Part shown: positions 1 to 6,452 of the stretch, one piece after another
How the letters are laid out: every line of letters starts with the position of its first letter
How positions within the stretch are numbered: position 1 is the stretch's first letter
Virus record (IMG/VR): IMGVR_UViG_3300046755_000209
Coordinates: 1-20,359 of that record
Strand: one strand, 5' to 3'
Length of the DNA: 20,359 bases
Source: a virus
Translations under genes and position numbers: made by a program
The notes under the pieces: generated by a model
Told to the model about the DNA's origin: nothing
The model's input: the letters and a program-made list of their open reading frames with translations, nothing else
Databases searched by the model: none

Positions 1-1238
1 TCTACCCATACATCTCCTGCACTTGCACCTGTTGGTTCTGTTGATGAATATGTTGCACTAGTGGGTGCATATGCACCACCTGCTACTTTGTATAGATCCA
101 AACTGTTGATTGTGTTATCAAACCAGTAAGTGCCACTTGCTACTGTAGCAGTCGGTGTTGCATCTTGTGCTAACACTGTAGTTGCACTTAAATCGCCAAC
201 TATACCGCCTGTGATAATTTCTCTAAGAATAATAGTAGCTTTGGTATTTGCTTGTTGGTCTAACAAGTATTGACCTACTACGGCTGTACCAGTTGCTAAT
301 GCAGTTACACTTGATCCATCTTGTGGAACAAAGTCTGTAATAGCGCCAGCACCATCTGCTTGAGTAGTACTAATACCTTGTACTGTTGCACCTACAAATG
401 AAGTACCGTCATGTAAACTTAATGCTAGATTCAAACCATTACCTGGTCTTGTGGTCTTAACCCAAATATCGTTATTAGCAGGACCTGCTGGAGCACTATA
501 ATGTTCGTCATATGTTACAGCTTCACCACCACTTAGTGCGGCATCACTGTCTAGTATTTCCCATGCGCCACCTACACCATAAAAGTATTCAATACTCATT
601 TGTCTTGCTGGACTTGTTGATACTTCATTATCAACATGTACTACAACTAGGAATGTTCCGTTTGTTGTGGCACTTGCGGCTGTAGCTGGTGTATGTACAT
701 CACCTACAACGTCTGTACCGTCATCTACGTTAACTTCAACTGCTGGAATTTTGTTAACCCACTTACTAGAAGCATTATCGTATTGATGGATACCAAATTT
801 ACTAGCATCTGTATCTAACCATAATGTATTTGCTGTACTATAACTCGCAACTGGTGCGGTTGTACTTGCTTCTAATTGACCTAAATTTAAGTCTGCTCTA
901 ACGACAAATGCTTGGCTACCTTGTCCAAGATAACTATATGCCGCCATAAGACCATATTCACTGGTCTCACTACCTTGTACTACACTAGATCCGCTTGTGG
1001 TAAATGTTGGGTTACCAAAAAATTGTGTTAATTCTCTCTGACTTGTTACTTTAACAACTTTGCCAGCTTGAGCACTTTTGGTGAACTTTGCAATTCCGTC
1101 AGCTTCACTTCCTGTAGGATCTGTTTTGTCCTGACGTGTTGCAACCATTAGTAGTGGTACTGTACCGGCGCCCGGAGCACCGTATGCACTTTCATCTACT
1201 ACTGATACATTTACACCAGGGGATACTAATACTGCCAT
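1..1238 (-). CDS. gp18: Contractile tail sheath protein (T4 gp18-like), C-terminus cut by window edge
   Basis: Reading from the ATG at 1238 toward base 1 gives an open frame of about 412 residues with no stop, so the C-terminal part lies outside the window. The N-terminus (MAVLVSPGVNVSVVDES, then AYGAPGAGTVPLLMVATRQDK) is the signature start of T4-type tail sheath proteins in marine myoviruses. Sheath subunits polymerise around the tail tube and contract at infection. The rest seen is Ser/Thr/Ala/Gly-rich and beta-strand-like, as in the variable middle domains of sheath proteins. The start is supported by a Shine-Dalgarno AAGGAGA about 7 nt upstream. A late-type octamer lies at 1274-1281 and a terminator behind it, so the gene probably heads its own late transcript. 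The T4 protein is 659 aa, so roughly a third or more may be missing. Confidence 0.85.
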   Translation of the reverse strand, partial: MAVLVSPGVNVSVVDESAYGAPGAGTVPLLMVATRQDKTDPTGSEADGIAKFTKSAQAGKVVKVTSQRELTQFFGNPTFTTSGSSVVQGSETSEYGLMAAYSYLGQGSQAFVVRADLNLGQLEASTTAPVASYSTANTLWLDTDASKFGIHQYDNASSKWVNKIPAVEVNVDDGTDVVGDVHTPATAASATTNGTFLVVVHVDNEVSTSPARQMSIEYFYGVGGAWEILDSDAALSGGEAVTYDEHYSAPAGPANNDIWVKTTRPGNGLNLALSLHDGTSFVGATVQGISTTQADGAGAITDFVPQDGSSVTALATGTAVVGQYLLDQQANTKATIILREIITGGIVGDLSATTVLAQDATPTATVASGTYWFDNTINSLDLYKVAGGAYAPTSATYSSTEPTGASAGDVWV

Positions 1239-1273
1239 GTCTTTCTCCTTATAAAAGTATTTGCTTCTAGTAG

Positions 1274-1281
1274 TATTTACC
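1274..1281 (-). promoter_or_regulatory. Candidate T4-type late promoter octamer for the tail sheath gene
   Basis: On the minus strand the octamer reads GGTAAATA (T4 consensus TATAAATA), followed by CTACT and then an A at 1268 as expected start point. This gives a leader of about 30 nt that contains the AAGGAGA ribosome site. It is the one late-type promoter in the window with a normal leader. The same GGTAAATA octamer precedes the gp15-like gene. Confidence 0.55.
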
Positions 1282-1339
1282 TGGACCACTATATATCAGG
1301 GTGGTTATGAGAGTTAACCTAGTAGTTAATGAATTAGTC

Positions 1340-1369
1340 AAAAAAAATAGGACCCGAAGGTCCTATTTT
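1340..1369 (-). terminator. Rho-independent terminator with UUCG tetraloop
   Basis: On the minus strand a perfect 7-bp stem TAGGACC / GGTCCTA closes a TTCG loop and is followed by a run of eight T residues. Flanking AAAA/TTTT can extend the stem to 11 bp. It sits between the stop of the HTH-like gene (1389) and the late octamer of the tail sheath gene, separating early-type from late transcription. The A-tract on the other side means it could also work weakly on the plus strand. Confidence 0.85.
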
Positions 1370-1388
1370 GAGGGGGGATATTTGGTTA

Positions 1389-1634
1389 TTAAGCAAACAT
1401 CTTTGCTCTGCTACCATTTACATCACGAGCAGTAATGCTATATCGTGTTGCGCCTGTTGTAGCAATATCAGTCTTGACGTTAAGTCCAGCTGATTTCATT
1501 TCGCTCATTCTAGCAGGAAGTTGCTGAATGCCAAACCTTGCATTTGCGTCTTTCGCAGTCAAAGTTTTACCAGTACCTCGTAGATAAGTTTCTAGGAAAG
1601 TCTTCTGGTTAGTTTTAATTGTAGTAAAAGCCAT
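1389..1634 (-). CDS. Small winged-helix/HTH-like protein of marine T4-like phages
   Basis: This 81-aa basic protein begins MAFTTIKTNQKTFLETYLRG and has a central segment (LTAKDANARFGIQQLPARMSEMKSAG by position 25-50) that reads as a helix-turn-helix: a short helix, a turn at FGI, and a second helix rich in R/K/M that could lie in the DNA groove. The C-terminal TRYSITARDV looks like the beta wing. Similar short proteins are conserved in T4-like cyanophages; family placement (phage HTH_39-like) is from memory. The Shine-Dalgarno GGAGG is 7 nt before the ATG. A near-consensus sigma70 promoter lies at 1690-1718 and a strong terminator follows, so this is a monocistronic early-type gene. A role as DNA-binding regulator is inferred. 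Confidence 0.6.
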   Translation of the reverse strand: MAFTTIKTNQKTFLETYLRGTGKTLTAKDANARFGIQQLPARMSEMKSAGLNVKTDIATTGATRYSITARDVNGSRAKMFA

Positions 1635-1689
1635 TATTGCCTCCAGTTTTTTAAAATCAACTTAAGGTGTTTCCCTAAGTTATTCATGC

Positions 1690-1718
1690 AGTATAGCACC
1701 ACATAAATTCGTTGTCAA
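1690..1718 (-). promoter_or_regulatory. Sigma70-like early promoter for the HTH gene
   Basis: On the minus strand TTGACA (1718-1713), 17 nt, then TATACT (1695-1690), with TGC just before the -10 (extended -10-like). It starts directly after the stop codon of the 69-aa gene: TAA-AAAAGG-TTGACA. Its flanks match the promoter at 3009-3037 closely. Confidence 0.85.
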
Positions 1719-1724
1719 CCTTTT

Positions 1725-1934
1725 TTATCCCCAATCTTTAAAATCTCCAGCATCTTCATTGTCATTATACCCTTTGGTATATGCAGTGATCTCAGCTGGT
1801 GTCATCATTTCCATTGGGATACAATCGCTCTGCATACTAGCGCCTGTATAATAGTGTGGTTGGAAACCTCTTCGGTAGTAGCTGTCTGCCCCACCTCGGT
1901 CATATGGACCGCCATGTCTATCATCATACTTCAT
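1725..1934 (-). CDS. Conserved small protein of marine T4-like phages, unknown function
   Basis: The 69-aa product begins MKYDDRHGGPYDRGGADSYY and ends EDAGDFKDWG. It is rich in Gly, Tyr, Asp and Arg, with an acidic C-terminal helix (TPAEITAYTKGYNDNED). I recognise the pattern RHGGPxDRGxADxYY...HYY from short conserved proteins of T4-like cyanophages, but no function is known to me. There is no signal peptide or membrane segment. The start ATG at 1934 has GGAG about 8 nt upstream and lies inside the last codons of the preceding 90-aa gene (11-nt overlap), so the two are probably co-translated. Its TAA stop directly abuts the promoter of the next gene. Confidence 0.7.
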   Translation of the reverse strand: MKYDDRHGGPYDRGGADSYYRRGFQPHYYTGASMQSDCIPMEMMTPAEITAYTKGYNDNEDAGDFKDWG

Positions 1935-2196
1935 TTATATTCTCCACATCTGCAAATTTTACAACATAAGTTTTTGGTTTACCATCTACTTTGGAATCTT
2001 CAACTTCCATAAGTTTGGTGTTCAAGTCACGAGCAACAATGGCTCCAGTGCTTGTATAATCTCCAATTTTCTCAACTGGTATGTCTGCTAAACTGTACAT
2101 ACCTCCCGGACGACCAAATGTATCCAGTGGAATATTTTTTACTGTAAAGGTGCATTCATATCCTTTACCAACTTCAAGTGTTTCGGGTGTAATCAT
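1924..2196 (-). CDS. Conserved small protein, unknown function
   Basis: This 90-aa protein (MITPETLEVGKGYECTFTV...) appears all-beta, with a central PLDTFGRPGGMYSLADIPV segment and a basic/acidic C-terminal half ending FADVENINEV. The GRPGGM-SLADIP pattern looks familiar from uncharacterised proteins of T4-like cyanophages. No catalytic motif, signal peptide or membrane helix is visible. A strong Shine-Dalgarno AGGAGT precedes the ATG at 2196. It lies 9 nt downstream of the 54-aa membrane protein gene and overlaps the 69-aa gene by 11 nt, so all four short genes from 2540 down to 1725 look like one early transcript. Confidence 0.65.
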   Translation of the reverse strand: MITPETLEVGKGYECTFTVKNIPLDTFGRPGGMYSLADIPVEKIGDYTSTGAIVARDLNTKLMEVEDSKVDGKPKTYVVKFADVENINEV

Positions 2197-2205
2197 AACT
2201 TACTC

Positions 2206-2370
2206 CTATCCAAAAAACCATATTAACAATGCACCAACAACTATCCAAGGTGCATACTTCCATCCAATTTTTATTGCGCCAAATACCACTGCTAGAAACA
2301 CACCAACAGTGACGCCACCAATAATGAGAGGTTTTAAAACTTCCCATGCAAGGTCAAAATCTCCGCCCAT
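2206..2370 (-). CDS. Small two-helix membrane protein, unknown function
   Basis: The minus-strand frame from ATG 2370 to TAG 2206 encodes 54 residues starting MGGDFDLAWEVLKPL. Two hydrophobic stretches are visible: about residues 15-36 (LIIGGVTVGVFLAVVFGAIK) and about 39-54 (YAPWIVVGALLIWFFG), joined by a short basic turn (KIGWK). This is a small inner-membrane protein; the two-helix layout would fit a holin-like or lysis-accessory protein, but nothing identifies it as one. Its ATG overlaps the TAA of the 56-aa gene (TAATG), pointing to translational coupling. It has no Shine-Dalgarno of its own as good as its neighbours'. Confidence 0.6.
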   Translation of the reverse strand: MGGDFDLAWEVLKPLIIGGVTVGVFLAVVFGAIKIGWKYAPWIVVGALLIWFFG

Positions 2371-2540
2371 TATGCAGAGACCTTAACTATACCAAGTTTA
2401 ACATCATCGAATACTTTTTGCAAGGCTTGCATTATCCATTCTTGCTTATTTTTTTCAGCTTCGACATAGGCATTTTTTACACCTTCAAATTCAGCTTTTG
2501 AAATTGATTTTACTTCAACTGGTAGATAAGTGTATGCCAT
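2370..2540 (-). CDS. Small hypothetical protein (56 aa)
   Basis: ATG at 2540 to TAA at 2370-2372 encodes 56 residues beginning MAYTYLPVEVKSISKAEF and ending KLGIVKVSA. The central part (FEGVKNAYVEAEKNKQEWIMQALQ by position 18-42) should form one long amphipathic helix. The Shine-Dalgarno AGGAGA is 6 nt upstream, as in the other early-type genes, and the stop codon overlaps the ATG of the membrane protein gene (TAATG). No family is recognised. Confidence that it is a gene rests on the ribosome site, the coupling and the lack of any competing frame. Confidence 0.55.
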   Translation of the reverse strand: MAYTYLPVEVKSISKAEFEGVKNAYVEAEKNKQEWIMQALQKVFDDVKLGIVKVSA

Positions 2541-2743
2541 TTTGTTCTCCTTGTTTAAAAAAAGTGCCGGGCTTTTAGTGTGGTCGCTTCACTGTCAGTC
2601 TGACTAGTCCGGACTTTTAGCTAGCCAGCCCCTTAACTCCTTGCTTCACCATAACTTTCAATTCTTAAGGGAGAACCTACTCGTGCTTTTTGCGGTGTTA
2701 CGTTATGCTAATCCATCTTCTCCGACTCCTCTTGGTTGAGGGT
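2541..2743 (-). other. 203-nt apparently noncoding stretch with possible RNA structure
   Basis: This is the longest gap between genes in the window, and neither strand has a convincing reading frame. Read on the minus strand it can form three hairpins: GGAGAA (2723-2718) with TTCTCC (2675-2670); CCCTTAA (2671-2665) with TTAAGGG (2636-2630); and CTGGCTAG (2628-2621) with CTAGTCAG (2607-2600), an 8-bp stem with one G-U pair and a 13-nt loop. The first two share two bases and so compete. A 12-mer CTAAAAG[T/C]CCGG occurs twice (2620-2609 and 2578-2567). It lies between the 77-aa and 56-aa genes and would be transcribed from the promoter at 3009-3037. It may be a small RNA or a leader element; no known RNA family is recognised. 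Confidence 0.35.
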
Positions 2744-2977
2744 TTAAACAAATAAGGGTTTCATTTTTGAGAACACTTTGTTAAAAGCATTCACTTCATA
2801 TTCAAAATGCTCAAAGAAAACATCATCATCTTCAGCATCGGACTTACAATGTTCTTCCCAAGCACGATTCATTGCTTCCATACCTTCAAGCATGTCACCG
2901 TTACCAAAGTTTTTAATTGTACGACATGCATCATCAAAGGTCACATTCATCTCATAAAAGCTAGGGATTCTAAACAT
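2744..2977 (-). CDS. Hypothetical acidic protein (77 aa)
   Basis: The 77-aa protein starts MFRIPSFYEMNVTFDDACRT and has a strongly acidic centre (KSDAEDDDVFFEHFEYE) with a basic C-terminal tail (FNKVFSKMKPLFV). It is predicted to be mostly helical and soluble; no motif or family is recognised. The ATG at 2977 is preceded by AAGGAG at good spacing and by a near-consensus sigma70 promoter at 3009-3037, so it is an early-type gene and the first in the run of short genes down to 1725. Small acidic early phage proteins sometimes act as host takeover factors, but nothing in this sequence shows that. Confidence 0.6.
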   Translation of the reverse strand: MFRIPSFYEMNVTFDDACRTIKNFGNGDMLEGMEAMNRAWEEHCKSDAEDDDVFFEHFEYEVNAFNKVFSKMKPLFV

Positions 2978-3008
2978 CTATCAACTCCTTGTTTCTAACT
3001 ATACATAC

Positions 3009-3037
3009 ACTATAGCACCAAGATGTCATACTGTCAA
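3009..3037 (-). promoter_or_regulatory. Sigma70-like early promoter for the small-gene run
   Basis: On the minus strand TTGACA (3037-3032), 17 nt, then TATAGT (3014-3009), preceded by GGTGC. It follows the TAA of the dNMP kinase gene immediately (TAA-AAAAGG-TTGACA). It shares AAAAAAGGTTGACA and GGTGCTATA with the promoter at 1690-1718. Confidence 0.85.
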
Positions 3038-3043
3038 CCTTTT

Positions 3044-3634
3044 TTATACGATTTTTTCAATCTTTTTTTGTAATTCTTCTAAACTTGATTCATTGCATAC
3101 AATTTGATCAAAACTACTATTACTTTCAATCCATGCCCATTCACTTGGGTGTACACCTTCAGGTTTTATGCCTTCATCTCTATAAGAGTAGAACCAAGTT
3201 GGTAATTCGCCTCGGCGTACTTGCCATACTTGACCTTGTATATTATCAATCATACGCATTTCATTGGGGAAGCGAACATCAGGTATTACCCAATTTGTGT
3301 CTGGATTCTCGAGTATTTGTTTTTTTACTAAACTTACCCAAATACCGTCAAAAAATCCGTTACGCATACAATCAGTACCAAACAACTGAAGCACAAGGCG
3401 AGGGGTAATTTCTTTACCTGCTTCGTTTGTCCAAAATTCATCTGCTTTTTCTCGCCATATACGACTTCTATCAGTATCGCCTTCCAACATATCTCTATCC
3501 CAGTCAAACACACTGGCAACACCATCTTTAAGTTTGTCAGCAAAACTAAGTTTTTGGAAGTTATGATTTTCCACTAAAATATCGGCAACGGTTCCTTTAC
3601 CACTGCCGATTAAACCGCATATACCAATTATCAT
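3044..3634 (-). CDS. Deoxynucleoside monophosphate kinase (T4 gp1-like)
   Basis: The 196-aa product is a P-loop kinase: MIIGICGLIGSGKGT has the Walker A motif at residues 7-15, followed by FADKLKDGVASVF (residues 31-43), ITPRLVLQLFGTDCMRNGF (about 99-117) and VIPDVRFPNEM (about 139-149). This order matches T4 gene 1 dNMP kinase and its phage homologues, which phosphorylate dNMPs to dNDPs with ATP to supply phage DNA synthesis in the cytoplasm. The T4 enzyme is 241 aa, so this is a compact version. GGAG lies 7 nt before the ATG. A sigma70-like promoter at 3664-3692 overlaps the end of the gp13 gene, so this early-type gene sits directly behind a late structural gene. A more general nucleotide or cofactor kinase is the main alternative. 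Confidence 0.72.
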   Translation of the reverse strand: MIIGICGLIGSGKGTVADILVENHNFQKLSFADKLKDGVASVFDWDRDMLEGDTDRSRIWREKADEFWTNEAGKEITPRLVLQLFGTDCMRNGFFDGIWVSLVKKQILENPDTNWVIPDVRFPNEMRMIDNIQGQVWQVRRGELPTWFYSYRDEGIKPEGVHPSEWAWIESNSSFDQIVCNESSLEELQKKIEKIV

Positions 3635-3663
3635 ACGCTACTCCGTAAATTGTTATTTTTTAC

Positions 3664-3692
3664 AGTTTAGCGTAAATTTTAAGAAAAGTCAA
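3664..3692 (-). promoter_or_regulatory. Sigma70-like early promoter for the dNMP kinase gene
   Basis: On the minus strand TTGACT (3692-3687), 17 nt, then TAAACT (3669-3664). The -35 hexamer contains the TGA stop codon of the gp13 gene (GGT TGA CT). The -10 is weaker than in the two other early promoters nearby. Confidence 0.65.
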
Positions 3693-4429
3693 CCGATAAT
3701 AACGCCAAGTCCAGCTTGACCATCAGCAAAGTATTTGAGATCATCTTCTAGTTTATCCATAGCAGTAAGAGCATCGTTACGCAATGCATCTGCATTTAAA
3801 CTAGTACCACCTTGTGGTCCTGCAATAGTATTGAACTTACCACGTGCTTCTGCTAACATAAGTTTTGCATGGGCAAGTGCATACTCTTTGATCCACGGAC
3901 TGCTATATGGATCAGTTAATAGTTCTTCGTCATTGCGTTGTTTGTATACATGAATAAAAACTGTATCTGGTGCTTTAATCTTTCTATGAAGCAATAACTT
4001 TTTGGTTACTGTATTCCAAGTGAATGTATATTCTCCACCAAACATCTTAGATAAATGTTCTCTGTGTTGTGCTAGTGCATCATAAATGCCTAAGCCTCCT
4101 GCTCTACCACTGTATAACAAAAAGTTGTTTAGGTATGCAGTTTCAAATGGTTCAATGTCACCACTACTAGCACTGCTAAGTGTTCCACTACTACGTCTAT
4201 AAACATCCTTAACTTCGATAACTTCATTATCTAATGTATATTCCGCCTGATCCACAAGTAAGTTAAGTGCAACAAATGCTTCTTCGACTGCATTCTCGCT
4301 ACGTTGTCTATACTTTTCAAAACTTTTATCCATAGATAATTCATAGTGTTCAGGGTCAAGTTCAACGTCAACCATTTGTCCACCAAGTCTAAGTTCTATC
4401 TCTTTTGTTAATTGATCTCTAAGTGCCAT
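3689..4429 (-). CDS. gp13: Neck protein (T4 gp13-like)
   Basis: The 246-aa product begins MALRDQLTKEIELRLGGQMVDVELDPEHYELSMDKSFEKYRQRS and ends FADGQAGLGVIIG, a pattern I recognise from the gp13 neck proteins of T4-like cyanophages and pelagiphages. Further family-like stretches are EPFETAYLNNFLLYSGRAGG (about 93-112), FTWNTVTKKLLLHRKI and a C-terminal AEARGKFNTIAGPQGGTSLNADAL segment. In T4 gp13 helps close the filled head and form the tail docking site. The start at 4429 has no Shine-Dalgarno; instead the late-type octamer GATAAATA ends 5 nt before the ATG. Its partner gp14 lies 2 kb away on the opposite strand, unlike T4 where genes 13 and 14 are adjacent. Family call is by pattern recall, not by search. 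Confidence 0.75.
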   Translation of the reverse strand: MALRDQLTKEIELRLGGQMVDVELDPEHYELSMDKSFEKYRQRSENAVEEAFVALNLLVDQAEYTLDNEVIEVKDVYRRSSGTLSSASSGDIEPFETAYLNNFLLYSGRAGGLGIYDALAQHREHLSKMFGGEYTFTWNTVTKKLLLHRKIKAPDTVFIHVYKQRNDEELLTDPYSSPWIKEYALAHAKLMLAEARGKFNTIAGPQGGTSLNADALRNDALTAMDKLEDDLKYFADGQAGLGVIIG

Positions 4430-4434
4430 ACTAA

Positions 4435-4442
4435 TATTTATC
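4435..4442 (-). promoter_or_regulatory. Late promoter octamer placed for a leaderless gp13 mRNA
   Basis: On the minus strand GATAAATA, then TTAGT, then the gp13 ATG. With a T4-type start point 6 nt past the octamer, the transcript would begin at the A of AUG. The TAA inside the octamer is the stop codon of the upstream metallopeptidase gene. Confidence 0.7.
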
Positions 4443-5130
4443 CGTTATAGTAATCCGCAGTGTACTTGAGCAGTTGTTTAATTTCTTTACTGTTTGGTTC
4501 GAAAACAGTTCTGTATCTAGCATAACTAGGCAAATCATTTTTATATGCTTCTGGGTTTCGTAACACTTGTTCTGGATTATCAGTATCTTTTATTTCGCTA
4601 GCAAGGTCACTGCCGTATGCCATAAGTTCATGTGGATCACGCAAATATTCACGCATCCAATCTTTAGGGTCTCCGGTTTTATTTGCTAGTTCGGTACCTT
4701 TTTGGTGACCACTTTTCATTTTGTTAACTCTATCCAAGCCAATCTTAGTATACTGATTCCAATGAATAGTTTCGTGTGCAAGCATACGCATTACAATTTG
4801 TTTGAAAGTTTTTGGACCATACTTGCCTGCAAGATTCTTTGTAAACAAATACACTTGCATAAATTTACCATCTTTGTCTATGCCAGCTTCTGCACTGATC
4901 CATTCGTTTGGATCTTCACGTTCTTGGTCAACGGCAAAAAACTCTATAGGTAAATTGTTTTGATTGTTTGAGTTAAGTATTTCTTCTAGTTCGTCTATAT
5001 CGTCAACGTCATTGCTATCGTCTAAGTAGTCTTGATACTCTTCGATACTGTCGTCAAGAATCTGTTCAACCTGACTCATAAACTTTTTGTCAGGCTCTAC
5101 CCGTGCTTCGACTATCTCATAAACTTTCAT
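4438..5130 (-). CDS. Zincin-like metallopeptidase (HExxH protein)
   Basis: The 230-aa product has HETIH (within MLAHETIHWNQY, about residues 118-129), the zinc-binding/catalytic HExxH motif of zincin peptidases. It is followed about 50 residues later by DPHELMAYG, where H or E could be the third zinc ligand. The N-terminal 50 residues are very acidic (DDSNDVDDIDELEE) and may be a linker or propeptide. No signal peptide is seen, so it acts in the cell or in the virion. It is expressed from a late-type octamer with no Shine-Dalgarno and sits between gp13 and a 412-aa unknown, so a role in virion maturation or a virion-borne activity is a reasonable inference. Phage HExxH proteins of this kind are mostly uncharacterised, and substrate is unknown. 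Confidence 0.6.
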   Translation of the reverse strand: MKVYEIVEARVEPDKKFMSQVEQILDDSIEEYQDYLDDSNDVDDIDELEEILNSNNQNNLPIEFFAVDQEREDPNEWISAEAGIDKDGKFMQVYLFTKNLAGKYGPKTFKQIVMRMLAHETIHWNQYTKIGLDRVNKMKSGHQKGTELANKTGDPKDWMREYLRDPHELMAYGSDLASEIKDTDNPEQVLRNPEAYKNDLPSYARYRTVFEPNSKEIKQLLKYTADYYNG

Positions 5131-5135
5131 ACAAC

Positions 5136-5143
5136 TATTTATT
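5136..5143 (-). promoter_or_regulatory. Late promoter octamer placed for a leaderless metallopeptidase mRNA
   Basis: On the minus strand AATAAATA, then GTTGT, then ATG: one mismatch from TATAAATA and the same 5-nt spacing as four other genes. The TAA within the octamer is the stop codon of the upstream 412-aa gene. No Shine-Dalgarno is present. Confidence 0.6.
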
Positions 5144-6377
5144 TGAAGGCTTTGAGAATGATAGTGTCTGAATTAAATCTACCATTCATTTTAGTTTCAG
5201 TTGTTTTGAGATATCCAAATTGTGCTTTTAGTTTGTGTTTGGTAACCTTTTTCCAGCTAGGCAACACTTCACTAGGTTTGCGAACTGTCTTTTGCACACT
5301 ACGAGTTTCGCTAAAGTGTTGCAGTGTAGTTCCTTTAACTTTAAACTGTGCATGGTCTTCTGCGTAATAAACGCCTATCTTACGGTTCTTTGTATTGAAT
5401 ACTACTACCGCAGTTGCATCAATAATCTCACTTGGATTAATACTAGCAATACCAAAGTCTCCATCACTAGGCTTAAACTTGAGCTTTTTAACAAGCTCTT
5501 GAGCACTTTTAACTTTAGGTTTACGAACTGCACGATTTTGTTTTTGTTCAGCTTTCATAATTTCAATAGCATCATATAGTCGCTTGTAAAAGTCTGTAAG
5601 TTCTTTTATTTGAGCTTTGCTATATGTACTGTAACCTTCAGCAAGTTGCTCTTGCATATCATCACGTTTTTTAGCAGGAGGCAGATTATTAAGCTCTTGT
5701 AGTTCTTCATAACTACCACTGTACCAGTTTGTTACAAAACGTAAATGTCCAAGATTGATTTGATTTTTCTTAAACAGTTTAATTGGGTGTACATCTTTTA
5801 ACGGATTCTTTTTGGGATCACGCATCCAGTTGTCAATCCATTCGTCTAGTTCACCTGTTTTTTCTTCAGCCGCTTCTTGTAGACGTTCTTGTATACTAGG
5901 CACATATACATTTTTAGTTGTAGCTTTTTTCTCTTCAACAATAAGTTTACCAGCTTCTACAAGTTCAGTAATCTTAGGCTTAATATAATCTGTCATAGGA
6001 GCAATATCGCCACCTGTGCCTGCACATGCTTGCCAATATTCCTGTTCCTTAGGATTATAATCAGGACAACCATCTAACAACATACGACAGTAGATACCTA
6101 CTAGTCCTTCATGTTTTGCCGCTTTTTTTGCATTTGAAATATCTGACTTACTATACTCGTTTTGTTTCATCCAAGTAAACATGTGTTCAATATTTTCAGT
6201 ATGCTTGTAGTTCATATACCAGAAATCATTTACATTGCGTTTTAGTCTATGGAATTTATCACCAGATAAATTTTCCCAGTTTTCAAAACTAGGCGCTTGT
6301 AGTCCACGTTTGCTAATTCGCTTCAGTGGCGTTTTCTTTTTGACCGCCCGACCTGTAATTTTATTGACTCTAGCCAT
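5139..6377 (-). CDS. Unknown 412-aa basic protein, early-type expression
   Basis: From ATG 6377 the product is 412 aa with a very basic N-terminus (MARVNKITGRAVKKKTPLKR). Visible stretches are FWYMNYKHTENIEHMFTWMK (about 52-71), YCRMLLDGCPDY (about 97-108), a charged helical middle (EERL/EELQEL, 170-300) and a more beta-like C-terminus (DATAVVVFNTKNRKIGVYY, about 323-341). I do not recognise a family; the basic N-terminus could bind nucleic acid. A longer frame starts at 6497, but 6377 is preferred: it has GAGAGG upstream, a sigma70-like promoter at 6412-6439 lies in the extra segment, and the extension would overlap the gp14 start. It is the only large protein in the structural block with an early-type promoter. 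Confidence 0.7.
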   Translation of the reverse strand: MARVNKITGRAVKKKTPLKRISKRGLQAPSFENWENLSGDKFHRLKRNVNDFWYMNYKHTENIEHMFTWMKQNEYSKSDISNAKKAAKHEGLVGIYCRMLLDGCPDYNPKEQEYWQACAGTGGDIAPMTDYIKPKITELVEAGKLIVEEKKATTKNVYVPSIQERLQEAAEEKTGELDEWIDNWMRDPKKNPLKDVHPIKLFKKNQINLGHLRFVTNWYSGSYEELQELNNLPPAKKRDDMQEQLAEGYSTYSKAQIKELTDFYKRLYDAIEIMKAEQKQNRAVRKPKVKSAQELVKKLKFKPSDGDFGIASINPSEIIDATAVVVFNTKNRKIGVYYAEDHAQFKVKGTTLQHFSETRSVQKTVRKPSEVLPSWKKVTKHKLKAQFGYLKTTETKMNGRFNSDTIILKAFK

Positions 6378-6411
6378 AATTTTCGCCTCTCTGTATGTGC
6401 CTTTACACATT

Positions 6412-6439
6412 AATTTAGCATCTTTGACATATTTGTCAA
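6412..6439 (-). promoter_or_regulatory. Sigma70-like promoter for the 412-aa gene
   Basis: On the minus strand TTGACA (6439-6434), 16 nt, then TAAATT (6417-6412), with TGC before the -10 as in the stronger early promoters. It lies in the 88-nt divergent gap opposite the late octamer of gp14. The -10 is imperfect. Confidence 0.5.
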
Positions 6440-6452
6440 GTCCTAAGATATC

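Noticed and set aside
1305-1342. TTGACT-N18-TTAACT on the minus strand upstream of the tail sheath gene
   Set aside because: Poor -10 and non-ideal spacing, and the late octamer is a better explanation for a structural gene.
2081-2386. 101-aa plus-strand frame over the 90-aa and 54-aa genes
   Set aside because: Antisense shadow: no ribosome site or promoter, and low-complexity composition compared with the minus-strand genes.
2541-2743. Possible tRNA in the noncoding gap
   Set aside because: No 7-bp acceptor stem, anticodon arm and T-arm with correct spacing could be assembled on either strand.
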